Positions 1 through 8,916 of a stretch of 64,000 nt of DNA are shown here, piece after piece; the stretch's first letter is position 1, and each line of letters begins with the position of its first letter. The notes under the pieces are model-generated. The model did no database searches, was not told the origin of the DNA, and saw nothing but the letters and a program-made list of their open reading frames with translations. This DNA is from Reinekea forsetii (GTDB taxonomy: Bacteria > Pseudomonadota > Gammaproteobacteria > Pseudomonadales > Natronospirillaceae), in contig NZ_JAHKPH010000009.1 of the NCBI RefSeq assembly GCF_018860385.1, positions 64,918-128,917 on the forward strand. Direction: 5' to 3'. Both the position numbers and the translations under genes were made by a program.

Positions 1-1293
1 TCTGATTTAGGCGTAAATATACTGGTGATAGCCTCAATTTTAATAACCTTCACCTACCTCACCACTGTGTTAGGCGTAGAAGCTGGAGTTGCTGGAACAT
101 TATTGTTGGCGGCTAAGGTGTGGGATGTTATATCTGATCCAATCATCGGTCGGCTTAGTGATCAAACGCAATCCAAATACGGCCGCCGCTTGCCTTGGAT
201 GGCTGTCGGTTCTGTATTAATGGGATTTGGTTTTTCGGGTATGTTTTTAGCACCTTTTTCGGATGCTTCGGCTACCGTTCAAGGCGTTTACTTTGTGTTA
301 GCTTTAATGATCACCTACACAGCTTTTACCATGGTGGGTGTTCCTTATGGTGCCATGACGCCTGAATTAACGAACGATTATGATGAGCGATCTAGCTTAA
401 CGGCTTGGCGGATGACCTTTGGTTCGGTTGGTTTATTGATAGGAGGAGCGGGGGCTCCGTTACTTGTTTCAGTTTTTGGTGGTGGTCTTGAGGGGCATCG
501 TCTCATGGGGGTAGCATTTATTCCTCTGATCACATTGCCGACGTTGATCACCGTTTTTTGTCTTAGAAAAGCTCCCTTGAGGCAATCTATGCCCGAAAAA
601 CTAACGTTTAAAGAGCAGTGGGCATTAGTTAAGCAAAACAAACCATTTATACAGTTAGCGTTTACCTATTTAGTTCAGGCCGGCATGATGGCTCAAGTGA
701 CGGCAGGATTGCTGTTGGCTTGTGCTTACATTTTTAAAGCGCAAGATGCGAACGCACTGCTAACACAACTTTACCCGATATTTGTATTGTCAACAGTCTT
801 GTCATTGCCATTTTGGCTCGTGATTGCAAAGCAAACTAGCAAACACTTGGCATTTGTATATGGAGGTATTGTATTTGCGCTGGGTGCGACTTCCATGTAC
901 TTCATGAGCGCAGCGACCGTTAGCCTTGCTTATTTTGTCATGATGATTATTGGCTTTGGGTATTCAGCCTATATGATTTTCCCATGGTCTATGATGGCCG
1001 ATGCAATAACCCACGCTAAAACATACACCGATAAATCGTTGGAAGGATTGTTCAACGGTTGGTGGACGGCATTGCAAAAAGTTGGCATTGCACTTGGGCC
1101 GTTTATCATCGGATGGATGCTGCAGTTGTCGGGTTACCAAAGCTCAACGGATGGCAGTTTTCCACCTCAGACTGAAGAAGCTTTGTATGCATTGCGGTTA
1201 AGTATTTCGGTAATACCCGCCGTAGTATTTGCTCTTACATTAATTGTCATTTATCGCTGGCCACTTAAACGCGAGGATTTAACAAAAGCTTAA
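1..1293 (+). CDS. GPH-family (MelB-like) cation:sugar symporter, 5' end cut off
   Basis: The reading frame is open from the first base of the window, so the true start lies upstream; 430 residues are present. The protein is a polytopic membrane carrier with about twelve hydrophobic segments. The motif DPIIGRLSDQTQSKYGRRLP follows the second membrane segment and matches the glycoside-pentoside-hexuronide signature (Asp-Pro...Gly-Arg...Gly-Arg-Arg-x-Pro-Trp). Members move sugars or glycosides with Na+ or H+ across the inner membrane. The substrate cannot be read from sequence and no catabolic gene is adjacent here, so partners may lie upstream. The frame ends at TAA 1291-1293 with no strong terminator. 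Family call is firm; substrate unknown. Confidence 0.85.
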   Translation, partial: SDLGVNILVIASILITFTYLTTVLGVEAGVAGTLLLAAKVWDVISDPIIGRLSDQTQSKYGRRLPWMAVGSVLMGFGFSGMFLAPFSDASATVQGVYFVLALMITYTAFTMVGVPYGAMTPELTNDYDERSSLTAWRMTFGSVGLLIGGAGAPLLVSVFGGGLEGHRLMGVAFIPLITLPTLITVFCLRKAPLRQSMPEKLTFKEQWALVKQNKPFIQLAFTYLVQAGMMAQVTAGLLLACAYIFKAQDANALLTQLYPIFVLSTVLSLPFWLVIAKQTSKHLAFVYGGIVFALGATSMYFMSAATVSLAYFVMMIIGFGYSAYMIFPWSMMADAITHAKTYTDKSLEGLFNGWWTALQKVGIALGPFIIGWMLQLSGYQSSTDGSFPPQTEEALYALRLSISVIPAVVFALTLIVIYRWPLKREDLTKA

Positions 1294-1582
1294 GTCCATT
1301 CAAACAATTTCCCCTTCGCCAAAATAAAATATCAGATATCAGCATGGGTGAGGGGGTAAATTTAAAAGTGAATGGCTGTCTGAGCGTAGCGAGTTGTTAT
1401 GAGCGGCTTAAATTTATGCCGGAACCCTATAGCTGAAATCGTGCCACCTAAGATGTGCTTGCTAATGCTGTCATTGAGGCACAAAACATAAGCTAACGTA
1501 AGAATCACTAAAGATTTCCACCCAGTAAAAATCTCTGGCACCATAGCTTGGATGATTCACTCACTTACAAAGAGAAATTCAA
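1294..1582. other. Intergenic region with AT-rich inverted repeat
   Basis: There is no convincing gene here. The 9-base sequence TAAATTTAA around 1357-1365 recurs inverted around 1409-1417 (TTAAATTTA), flanking about 45 bases that contain GAGCGTAGCGAG. A 60-codon minus-strand frame across this stretch has no recognisable family and is not called. No clear promoter or terminator was seen. Confidence 0.3.
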
Positions 1583-2458
1583 ATGTCGAAAAATGTAGCA
1601 TTTATCGGTATGGGGGTTATGGGCTACCCAATGGCAGGCCATCTGCAAAAGGCAGGATTTTCAACAACGGTTTATAACCGAACCGCCGCTAAAGCTCAGC
1701 AGTGGGTTGCAGAATTTGGTGGCGCAAGTGCTGATACACCAAAGGAAGCAGCTGCGAATGCCGACATTGTCTTAGTTTGTGTTGGTAATGATGAAGACGT
1801 CAGGTCGGTATTTTTTGGTGATCAAGGTATTTTAGCTGGGCTAACACCTGGCACGTTGGTGGTGGATCATACGACCACATCGGCAGAGCTTGCTGAAGAG
1901 CTCGACATTGCTGTAAAAGCGGCACAGAGCGAATTTGTAGATGGTCCTGTATCAGGAGGGCAAGCAGGAGCTGAAAATGGTCAGCTGTCGATAATGTGTG
2001 GTGGCGAACAAAGCAGTTACGAACGCGCACAGTCGGTTTTTCAAGCCTACGGGAAAGGCTGGCAGCTGCTTGGAAAGGCCGGCAGTGGGCAACGCTGTAA
2101 AATGGTTAATCAGGTCTGTATTGCCGGAATCCTGCAAGGCTTGGCCGAAGGAATCGCACTGGCTCAAAAAACAGGTCTGGATGTCGAGAAAGTGCAGCAA
2201 GTTTTAGCCGGCGGAGCCGCGCAGAGTTGGCAACTGGAGAATCGCGCTCATACAATGGCAAAAGACGAATATGATTTTGGCTTTGCCATTGACTGGATGA
2301 TTAAAGACTTAGGGTATTGCCTAGATGAAGCGAAACGAAACCATTTAACGCTGCCCGTTGCCAGCCAAGTGCGCGGCTATTATCAAGAACTCCAAGCACA
2401 AGGCATGAATCGCTGTGATACATCCGTTTTGTTGCGAAAGCTTAAGCAAGATAATTAG
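1583..2458 (+). CDS. 3-hydroxyisobutyrate dehydrogenase-family NAD(P) oxidoreductase
   Basis: This 291-residue beta-hydroxyacid dehydrogenase has the usual length of the HIBADH/GarR/GlxR family. The N-terminal Rossmann motif is GMGVMGYPMAGHL (residues 9-21). The substrate-binding signature DGPVSGG lies at 120-126. The catalytic lysine is K173 in GQRCKMVNQ, with N176 as partner. The second half is the all-helical domain. The ATG at 1583 follows an AG-rich stretch (AAGAGAAA). Family members oxidise short 3-hydroxy acids such as 3-hydroxyisobutyrate or tartronate semialdehyde; the specific substrate cannot be assigned. Its last 17 bases overlap the convergent marC-like gene. Confidence 0.88.
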   Translation: MSKNVAFIGMGVMGYPMAGHLQKAGFSTTVYNRTAAKAQQWVAEFGGASADTPKEAAANADIVLVCVGNDEDVRSVFFGDQGILAGLTPGTLVVDHTTTSAELAEELDIAVKAAQSEFVDGPVSGGQAGAENGQLSIMCGGEQSSYERAQSVFQAYGKGWQLLGKAGSGQRCKMVNQVCIAGILQGLAEGIALAQKTGLDVEKVQQVLAGGAAQSWQLENRAHTMAKDEYDFGFAIDWMIKDLGYCLDEAKRNHLTLPVASQVRGYYQELQAQGMNRCDTSVLLRKLKQDN

Positions 2459-3047
2459 AGATTCCAGTAAACACAATGTCTGAAGCCATTGCGGCCAAAA
2501 TGAGGCCGCTTATCTTCGATAAAATGTTCAAACCAGTAGTGCCGAGTAAATCTTCTAGCCAATTCGATAAAATCAGCATAATGGCCAGCGCAAGCATGGC
2601 GGTTGCCATCCCTAAAAAGCCAATAAAAGTTTCTAAACGTGTCGGTAATTCTGCACCGAGTACTAAAATAGTACCAATGGTGGCAGGTCCAACAATGATA
2701 GGCATCGCTAACGGCACTACAGCAATGTCATCTCGTTGCTCATTGGGTAAACCTTTAGCGTGTAAGCGCGTCCCATTATTAACCAAGCTTACGGCGGTTA
2801 AAAACAGTAACGCCCCGGCGCCAATCCGAAATGAATCCAATGTAATGCCGATTAAGCTAAAGATTAGCGGTCCAGCAAAAAATAGCACTGCGCCCATCGC
2901 CGTCGCCGCAAAGCAGGCTCTGATCGCTGTTCGGCGTTTGGTTTCAAGGGTTTCACCATGCGTCATAACTAAAAACATAGACACTACGAAAAATGGCGCT
3001 AACAGGAACACAAAACGGATAGCACTGGTGGTATAAAGGCTTAACAT
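2442..3047 (-). CDS. MarC-family integral membrane protein
   Basis: A 201-residue inner-membrane protein with about six transmembrane helices. It matches the MarC/YchE/YhgN (UPF0056) family, including the conserved stretch RIGAGALLFLTAVSLVNNG after helix two and MPIIVGPATIGTIL before the fourth. The family's function is unsettled; the old link of MarC to multidrug resistance was not upheld. Its 3' end overlaps the convergent dehydrogenase gene by 17 bases, so the two transcripts meet tail to tail. Confident in family, not in role. Confidence 0.85.
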   Translation of the reverse strand: MLSLYTTSAIRFVFLLAPFFVVSMFLVMTHGETLETKRRTAIRACFAATAMGAVLFFAGPLIFSLIGITLDSFRIGAGALLFLTAVSLVNNGTRLHAKGLPNEQRDDIAVVPLAMPIIVGPATIGTILVLGAELPTRLETFIGFLGMATAMLALAIMLILSNWLEDLLGTTGLNILSKISGLILAAMASDIVFTGISNYLA

Positions 3048-3144
3048 GGTCGATTTTCGACTCGTTGGGTCAGGTTTACTGAGATGGTCATTAAAAAAGG
3101 AATAGTAAATGCAAAACCCTGTCGAGACTAGTTAAAAAATAGGC

Positions 3145-3240
3145 TACAATTGCCGTTCTCTGAAAAATGAGAAAATAGGGCCGAATCCAAGACTTTTCAG
3201 CCCTCTAAGCGAGTGCTCCGACGTTCAAATCCGGACACTC
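3145..3240 (+). promoter_or_regulatory. Structured leader and possible -10 upstream of rhlB
   Basis: TACAAT at 3145-3150 is a good -10 hexamer, though no good -35 is visible. Two hairpins follow: AGGGC (3177-3181) with GCCCT (3200-3204), then GAGTG-C-TCCG (3211-3220) with CGGACACTC (3232-3240), which is 9 bp with a single bulged C and an 11-base loop. The second hairpin's right side resembles the T-arm and acceptor end of a serine tRNA, but the T-stem does not pair. The leader runs about 200 bases before the likely rhlB start. No gene was seen in 3048-3360. Confidence 0.4.
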
Positions 3241-3360
3241 ACCCAAAACTTGATGTTCGAAGCCAAGTTTGAAAATAAATGGCAACTAAACGCCAGTAAA
3301 TGTAACCAAGGTCGTAGAATCCCAGAGTTCTCGACCAACTTAACCAGAAGTGAAATATTA

Positions 3361-4920
3361 GTGACTACACAAAACAAACGTTATCGTCGGCCGCGTTGGC
3401 ATATCTCTCAGTTTAAAGTTGAAGAAGTTGAGGGCAAAGTACGCTTCCACGATCTATTTTTACCGATTGCTCTTATGCGTGCCATTCAAGAAGTTGGCTA
3501 CGAATACGCAAGCCCAATTCAAGCCATGACATTGCCATACTCTTTGGCGGGTTATGATTTAATCGGAAAAGCACAAACAGGTACTGGTAAAACCGCGGCG
3601 TTCTTGATTACCGTGATTACCGATCTACTTGAGCACCGTTTAGAAGAGCAGTATTCCGGTGAGCCTCGGGCGTTAATTCTGGCCCCAACCCGTGAGTTGG
3701 CGTTACAGATTGCAGAAGATGCTACCGCCTTGACTAAGTTCAGCCGCTTGAAGGTTGTTTCAGCCGTTGGTGGAATGGATTTAGAAAAACAGCAAAAGCA
3801 GCTGGCAGAGCAACGTTGCGATATCTTAGTCGCAACACCGGGCCGATTAATCGACTTAATGAATCGTAAATCGGTTTTCTTAGATCAAATCGAATTACTC
3901 GTGATTGATGAAGCTGATCGCATGCTTGATATGGGCTTTATCCCTGATATTAAGACCATTGTTCGCGCAGCACCTCGTAACGAGAACCGCCAAACACTCA
4001 TGTTCTCGGCTACTTTTTCGCCTGATATCCTGAACTTGGTCGATCGTTGGACGAACGATCCTGTACGCGTTGAAGTTGAGCCAAAGATAAAAACATCGGA
4101 TGATGTCGAGCAGCATGTTTACCTTGTCTCTGCTGATGAAAAATATCAAGTGCTTAAGCGTATCGTCAGTGAAGAAGAAGCGGATAGAGTGATGGTGTTT
4201 GCTAATCGCCGCGACATTGTTCGTGATCTAGCTGAAAAATTGAAAGCCGATGGTATCAATTGCCAGGTGCTTTCCGGTGAAGTACCTCAAAATAAGCGTG
4301 TACGTACGTTAGACGGTTTTAAAGAAGGTAAATTCAGCGTGTTGGTCGCAACCGATGTCGCTGGCCGTGGCATTCACATTGATGGTGTTTCGCATGTTGT
4401 AAACTACACCTTGCCTGAAGATGCTGAAGATTACGTTCACCGCATTGGACGAACTGGCCGCGCGGGCAAAAAAGGCGTTTCAATTAGCTTTGCTTGTGAA
4501 GACGATTCATTCCAGATTCCGGCAATCGAAGAATACATCAAGGCAAAAATTAACGTAGAGCAAGTACCTGCCGCTTGGGTAAGTGACGAAGCCTTTATTG
4601 ATGCTATTGCTCAGCGTAAATTAGATGCTGAAGAAGCTGAAGCCACAGCGGCAGCTGAGGCAGAGAGTGCTGGCGAAGTAACCGAAACGGTAACTACCGA
4701 AGATAGCAGTGCTGAGCAGAACAATGCGGCTGCCGATGAAGTTGTCGGCGAAATATCTTCGATTGAAATTGCAGAAACCGAAGAAGGTCCTGAGATTGAG
4801 GTCGAAGTGACCGTCGTTGAAGATGAAATCGAAGCCGTTGAAGTTGAGCAAGCTGAATTAGCTCTTGAAAGCGCAGAAGCCGAAAACAACGTCGAAGTAA
4901 GCAATAGCAAAAACGCTTAA
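3361..4920 (+). CDS. rhlB: DEAD-box ATP-dependent RNA helicase RhlB-like
   Basis: A DEAD-box helicase that unwinds RNA, classically alongside RNase E in the degradosome. Motifs in order: Q motif [22 protein letters not shown] (Walker A), [47 protein letters not shown] and [11 protein letters not shown] chose the GTG at 3361 (519 residues) because the basic RhlB-like N-terminus [10 protein letters not shown] begins there. A TTG at 3250 would add 37 unfamiliar residues and absorb the leader hairpins, but it is not excluded. The last ~90 residues are an unusual tail rich in Glu and Ala, unlike the basic tail of E. coli RhlB. pdxB starts 11 bases downstream, so the two may be cotranscribed. Confidence 0.88.
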   Translation: MTTQNKRYRRPRWHISQFKVEEVEGKVRFHDLFLPIALMRAIQEVGYEYASPIQAMTLPYSLAGYDLIGKAQTGTGKTAAFLITVITDLLEHRLEEQYSGEPRALILAPTRELALQIAEDATALTKFSRLKVVSAVGGMDLEKQQKQLAEQRCDILVATPGRLIDLMNRKSVFLDQIELLVIDEADRMLDMGFIPDIKTIVRAAPRNENRQTLMFSATFSPDILNLVDRWTNDPVRVEVEPKIKTSDDVEQHVYLVSADEKYQVLKRIVSEEEADRVMVFANRRDIVRDLAEKLKADGINCQVLSGEVPQNKRVRTLDGFKEGKFSVLVATDVAGRGIHIDGVSHVVNYTLPEDAEDYVHRIGRTGRAGKKGVSISFACEDDSFQIPAIEEYIKAKINVEQVPAAWVSDEAFIDAIAQRKLDAEEAEATAAAEAESAGEVTETVTTEDSSAEQNNAAADEVVGEISSIEIAETEEGPEIEVEVTVVEDEIEAVEVEQAELALESAEAENNVEVSNSKNA

Positions 4921-4931
4921 GGGCATTTACA

Positions 4932-6071
4932 TTGCAATTTAATATAGTTGCGGATGAAAATATGCCTAACGTAGAGCCTTGGTTCGCGCCTTTTGCAAAA
5001 AGTATAAGGCGTGTGGCCGGGCGAACGTTAACGGCTAGCGCACTTAAAGACGCCGATGTCCTATTGGTGCGGTCTATTACTCAAGTCAACAAGCACCTGC
5101 TTAGCGGAACGCCCGTTAAATTTGTAGGCAGCGCCACCATTGGCACAGATCACATCGATCAATCTTTTTTAAAGCAACAATCTATCCCTTTATATCATGC
5201 CCCTGGCTGTAATGCTCAATCTGTCGTCGATTGGCTTTTGTCAGTACTTTGCCGCTTGCATATTGAGCACGAGCTAAATTGGTCAAAAAAAGTAGTTGGT
5301 GTTATTGGCGTCGGGCATGTAGGTAGTAAGGTTGCAAACCGTTTGAAGCAATTTGGAACAAAAGTGCTGGTGTGTGATCCGGTCAAAAACGCAAATGGCG
5401 AACTTCCAGAGCATATCGATATAGAGTCACTCTTATCTCAAAGCGATATCGTTTGTGTGCACGCTCCTCATACTCGCAGTGGCGACTATCCTACTCATCA
5501 GATGTTAAACGCTGATCGTTTGTCGTTAATGCCAAAAAACAGTTGGTTAATCAATGCTGGACGTGGACCTGTCACTGAAGAATCAGCACTGCTCGAAGCA
5601 CGAGTTAAGAACGCGTTAAATGTCGTCTTGGATGTTTGGCCCAATGAACCCAATGTCAATGTTTCTTTGTTAGAGGCGGTGCACCTGGCTTCTCCACATG
5701 TCGCTGGCTACAGCTTAGAAGGGAAGTTTAAGGGAACTGAAATGTTAGCGCGCGCGTTTGCAAAGGAGTTTGGCTTAACCTCTATTAAATCTGTGCCATT
5801 GCCTACTGGTGTTACGGTAGATGCGCGTTTATTTGAAAAATCAGATGTTGAGCAGTGGGCAAGTGAAATAGTATTAGCACTGTATGACCCTGCAAGAGAT
5901 ACTGCCGTTATGCGATTTAGCGCCGGTAAAAATCAGTTAGATGTGAGTACCTTTGATGCTCTCCGAAAAGAATACCCAACGCGCCGAGAAATAGCTTCTA
6001 CGGCTATTGCACACGCTCCAAAAGTGCTTGAAGATCGTTTAAAAAAGTTTGGCTTTACCCAATTTAAGTAG
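4932..6071 (+). CDS. pdxB: Erythronate-4-phosphate dehydrogenase
   Basis: PdxB oxidises 4-phosphoerythronate in the DXP-dependent route to pyridoxal phosphate. The 379-residue length fits. It opens with the PdxB hallmark VADENMP at residues 6-12. The NAD-binding motif is GVIGVGHVGS (123-132). The D-2-hydroxyacid dehydrogenase triad is R211 in NAGRG, E239 in PNEP and H256 in PHVAGY. A C-terminal extension typical of PdxB follows. The start is a TTG, the only start codon that keeps the conserved N-terminus. It lies 11 bases after rhlB and is probably translated from the same message. Confidence 0.95.
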   Translation: MQFNIVADENMPNVEPWFAPFAKSIRRVAGRTLTASALKDADVLLVRSITQVNKHLLSGTPVKFVGSATIGTDHIDQSFLKQQSIPLYHAPGCNAQSVVDWLLSVLCRLHIEHELNWSKKVVGVIGVGHVGSKVANRLKQFGTKVLVCDPVKNANGELPEHIDIESLLSQSDIVCVHAPHTRSGDYPTHQMLNADRLSLMPKNSWLINAGRGPVTEESALLEARVKNALNVVLDVWPNEPNVNVSLLEAVHLASPHVAGYSLEGKFKGTEMLARAFAKEFGLTSIKSVPLPTGVTVDARLFEKSDVEQWASEIVLALYDPARDTAVMRFSAGKNQLDVSTFDALRKEYPTRREIASTAIAHAPKVLEDRLKKFGFTQFK

Positions 6072-6074
6072 CGT

Positions 6075-6485
6075 TTATTTAGCGTTTTTAATATTGGACT
6101 GAGCTTGAAAAACCGACTTCATCAGTTGCTCAACGAGCATCGAATCACTTTCTTTGACGGCGAGTTCAAGTTCATCGATAAACTTTGGACCACCTTCATG
6201 GTCAAAGCTGGCGAGCCAGCGAAAACCCTCGAGCGTTAATACGCAATGATCAAAACCAATTTGCCGTTCAATATCTGAAAAGCGAATTAAGCCTTCTTCT
6301 TTTAGCCATAAAAAAGTATTGAAGCAGGCTAAATGACGTTCGCTGTGCATGCCATATTCATCGGGAGTATCTAAGCCACTGATATCTTCAACGTACATCG
6401 AAATTTGGCGTGGAAATGCGCGATACAAACTCAGCAGAATTCGCGCGCTGTCATTGTAAAATTCAGTAATATGAATATCTAACAT
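6075..6485 (-). CDS. Uncharacterised 136-residue protein downstream of alaA
   Basis: I do not recognise a named family. The protein is soluble, acidic and mostly helical, with no signal peptide or membrane segment. The middle (LWLKEEGLIRFSDIERQIGF) looks like a small helix-turn-helix or winged-helix fold, followed by DHCVLTLEGFRWL. It lies one base after the aminotransferase gene on the same strand, so the two are almost certainly cotranscribed. The 3' end is 3 bases from convergent pdxB. A regulatory or adaptor role is conceivable but not shown. Confidence 0.7.
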   Translation of the reverse strand: MLDIHITEFYNDSARILLSLYRAFPRQISMYVEDISGLDTPDEYGMHSERHLACFNTFLWLKEEGLIRFSDIERQIGFDHCVLTLEGFRWLASFDHEGGPKFIDELELAVKESDSMLVEQLMKSVFQAQSNIKNAK

Positions 6486-6486
6486 A

Positions 6487-7704
6487 TTAGTCTTGCTTAT
6501 AATTTCTGAAAAATCGATCCATGCGTTCAGCTGCTTCAGTTAACACTTCTTTTGGCGGTAAAAATACCATTCTGAAATGGTCAATGTCTGGATAGTTAAA
6601 ACCACGCCCATGAACGACTAATATTTTTTCTTGCTTCAGTAAATCGAGCGCCATGGCTTCATCATCGGATAGCGAGAACTTCTTTTTATCCATTTTCACA
6701 AAAAGGTACAGTGCACCTTTTGGCTTCACAACAGACAAACCAGGTATGCTGCTTATTGCATCTACAGCCTGGTTACGCTGTTCGTAAAAGCGACCACCGG
6801 GAGCAACTAAATCATTAATGGTTTGATAACCTCCAAGTGAGGTTTGAATGGCGTATTGTGCCGGAACATTGGGGCATAATCGCATGCTAGACAGCATATT
6901 AAAGCCTTGGATTAAATCCTTTGCTAAATGCTTAGGCCCGGATATGAGCATCCAGCCCGATCGCCAACCGCATAGCCGGTAAGCTTTTGATAAGCCATTA
7001 AAGGTTAGCGTTAGAACGTCATGTGAAAGCGCCGCTAAACAGTGATGTTGTGCACCGTCGAAAAGTATTTTGTCGTAAATTTCATCGGCTAAAATAATGA
7101 GATTGTGTTCACGCGCAAGCTCAACTATTTCCAATAGCAGAGCTTTAGAATAAACAGCACCGGTAGGGTTATTCGGGTTGATAACCACAATGGCACGAGT
7201 TCGCTCAGTGATTTTACTCTTAATATCGTTTATATCGGGGAACCAATCGGACTGTTCGTCGCATATGTAATGAACAGCTTTACCTCCAGATAAAGTGACG
7301 GCTCCTGTCCACAACGGGTAATCGGGCGCGGGAATAAGTACTTCATCGCCATTGTTGACAATACCTGTACATGCCAAGTGTATGAGTTCACTTGCACCAT
7401 TGCCTAAATACACATCGTCAACATCAACATTATGAACGCGCTGTTGTTGGTAATATTGCATAACCGCTTTGCGGGCTGAATATATTCCCTTTGATTCAGA
7501 GTAACCTTCTGAGTGAGGTAAGTTTTTGATGACGTCGGTAATAATTTCGTCCGGAGCATCAAACCCAAAAGGCTTTGGATTACCAATGTTTAATTTTAGG
7601 ATTCGGTGACCTTCATCTTCCATGCGTGCGGCTTCATCAAGAACCGGACCGCGGATCTCGTAAAATATATTCGCCAGCTTGTTCGATTTAAGTATTTCCT
7701 TCAT
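6487..7704 (-). CDS. alaA: Alanine-synthesising aminotransferase AlaA
   Basis: A PLP-dependent class I/II aminotransferase of the AlaA/YfbQ type, making alanine from pyruvate with glutamate. The 405-residue length matches. Landmarks are LNIGNPKPFGF (38-48), the YLGNGASELI cofactor loop (99-108), INPNNPTGAVY (175-185), the cofactor Asp in ADEIYDKI (206-213) and the Schiff-base lysine K240 in GLSKAYRLCGWR. The substrate-grip arginine is in the C-terminal FRMVFLPP. It precedes the 136-residue gene on one transcript and faces msrB divergently. Confidence 0.93.
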   Translation of the reverse strand: MKEILKSNKLANIFYEIRGPVLDEAARMEDEGHRILKLNIGNPKPFGFDAPDEIITDVIKNLPHSEGYSESKGIYSARKAVMQYYQQQRVHNVDVDDVYLGNGASELIHLACTGIVNNGDEVLIPAPDYPLWTGAVTLSGGKAVHYICDEQSDWFPDINDIKSKITERTRAIVVINPNNPTGAVYSKALLLEIVELAREHNLIILADEIYDKILFDGAQHHCLAALSHDVLTLTFNGLSKAYRLCGWRSGWMLISGPKHLAKDLIQGFNMLSSMRLCPNVPAQYAIQTSLGGYQTINDLVAPGGRFYEQRNQAVDAISSIPGLSVVKPKGALYLFVKMDKKKFSLSDDEAMALDLLKQEKILVVHGRGFNYPDIDHFRMVFLPPKEVLTEAAERMDRFFRNYKQD

Positions 7705-7829
7705 GGGTCTTAAAATCCTAAAATGGGTTATGTTATGCGCTCAGGGGCAATGGTTTAAATATCAAATGCATCCAAATCGTACAATTTAGAGTATAAAGAT
7801 TCTCAGACTGAAATCTATGGGAGATTGGC

Positions 7830-8228
7830 ATGAGTGATAAAATAGTCAAAAGTGATGAACAGTGGCAACAAGAGTTATCAGAAGAGCAATATTTGGTGAC
7901 TAGAAAAGCGCATACTGAACGGCCTTTCAGTGGTATCTATTGGGACGAAACCAGTGATGGAATTTATCGGTGTGTTTGCTGCCAAACACCACTGTTTAAA
8001 TCTACGGCAAAATTCGATGCGGGTTGTGGCTGGCCTAGTTTCTATGAAACGCTCGATAAAAGTGCAATAAAAGAAATTACCGACACGAGTCATGGCATGG
8101 TTCGAACCGAGGTAGTGTGTGCGGCCTGTGATGCTCACCTAGGGCACGTATTTCCAGATGGACCAGGGCCAGAAGGTTTGCGTTACTGTATTAATTCAGC
8201 ATCGATGCAGTTAGAAAAAGACAGCTAA
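7830..8228 (+). CDS. msrB: Peptide-methionine (R)-S-oxide reductase MsrB
   Basis: MsrB repairs R-methionine sulfoxide in proteins. The structural zinc ligands are both present: C48/C51 in RCVCCQ and C97/C100 in [15 protein letters not shown]. The catalytic cysteine is C120 in [10 protein letters not shown], and C66 in GCGWPSF is the likely resolving cysteine. The 132-residue length is standard for the single-domain form. GGGAGA seven bases before the ATG is a good ribosome-binding site. The Tag-like glycosylase starts 13 bases downstream, pairing protein and DNA damage repair in one probable operon. Confidence 0.95.
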   Translation: MSDKIVKSDEQWQQELSEEQYLVTRKAHTERPFSGIYWDETSDGIYRCVCCQTPLFKSTAKFDAGCGWPSFYETLDKSAIKEITDTSHGMVRTEVVCAACDAHLGHVFPDGPGPEGLRYCINSASMQLEKDS

Positions 8229-8241
8229 GGAGAGTAGCACG

Positions 8242-8916
8242 TTGACGTTTGAAGACTTCTGGCAGCAGGCTATTCGCCATCATGGCACGGCACAGATTAT
8301 TGAATCTCTTTTACCAACGCCTGTAAACAATGCCGTGCTCATGGAACGCACCGATGCAGAATATTTAAGTTTACTCACTAGACGTGTTTTTCGAGCAGGG
8401 ATGAAACATTCTGTTGTCGACTCACGTTGGGCTGCATTTGAAAAAGCATTTTGGCATTTTAACCCTCAAGCGTGCCAATTAATCAGTGATGAATTGTTTG
8501 ATCAACATATGCAAAACAGTGAGCTTATCCGGCATTGGCGAAAAATGAAAACCATCCCCATCAATGCAACGATGGTGTTAGATGCCGCTCAAGAGCACGG
8601 GTCATTCGGACACTTTTTATCGCAATGGCCTACACACGATATAGTCGGGTTGTGGCAGTATGTAAAAAAGCATGGCGCTCATTTAGGAGGTGATGGTGGA
8701 GCACGCTTTCTTCGTATGGCAGGTAAAGACACCTTTGTGCTGAGCGAAGATGTAACGCGAGCGCTCATAAACGCTAACGTGGTGACTAAAAAGCCAACAA
8801 GTCTGCGAGATTTAGCCACCGTACAACATTATTTTAATGATCTTGCCGATGAATCAAAAAGACCTTTATGTGAAATTAGTATGGTGATGGCCTTGTCGAT
8901 TGGTCCAAGGCATTAA
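8242..8916 (+). CDS. DNA-3-methyladenine glycosylase I (Tag)-like protein
   Basis: A 224-residue protein of the Tag/HhH-GPD family, which excises alkylated adenine from DNA. Similarity to Tag shows in FRAGMKHSVVDSRWAAFEKAF, in the helical middle, and in the GGDGGARFLRMAGKDTF and LSEDVTRAL region. It lacks the N-terminal Cys-Gly-Trp and C-terminal Cys/His residues that bind zinc in E. coli Tag, so it belongs to a divergent zinc-less subgroup. The start is TTG at 8242, preceded by AAGGAGAG. It follows msrB closely. Its last 4 bases overlap the convergent membrane gene. Confidence 0.75.
   Translation: MTFEDFWQQAIRHHGTAQIIESLLPTPVNNAVLMERTDAEYLSLLTRRVFRAGMKHSVVDSRWAAFEKAFWHFNPQACQLISDELFDQHMQNSELIRHWRKMKTIPINATMVLDAAQEHGSFGHFLSQWPTHDIVGLWQYVKKHGAHLGGDGGARFLRMAGKDTFVLSEDVTRALINANVVTKKPTSLRDLATVQHYFNDLADESKRPLCEISMVMALSIGPRH

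Noticed and set aside
2476..3036. 186-codon forward frame opposite marC
   Set aside because: It is antisense to a clear MarC membrane protein, with low-complexity Ser/Lys/Ala composition and no family.
3155..3244. A complete type II tRNA upstream of rhlB
   Set aside because: No 5' acceptor strand pairs with the ACTCACC-like end, and the T-stem around GTTCAAATC has three mismatches.
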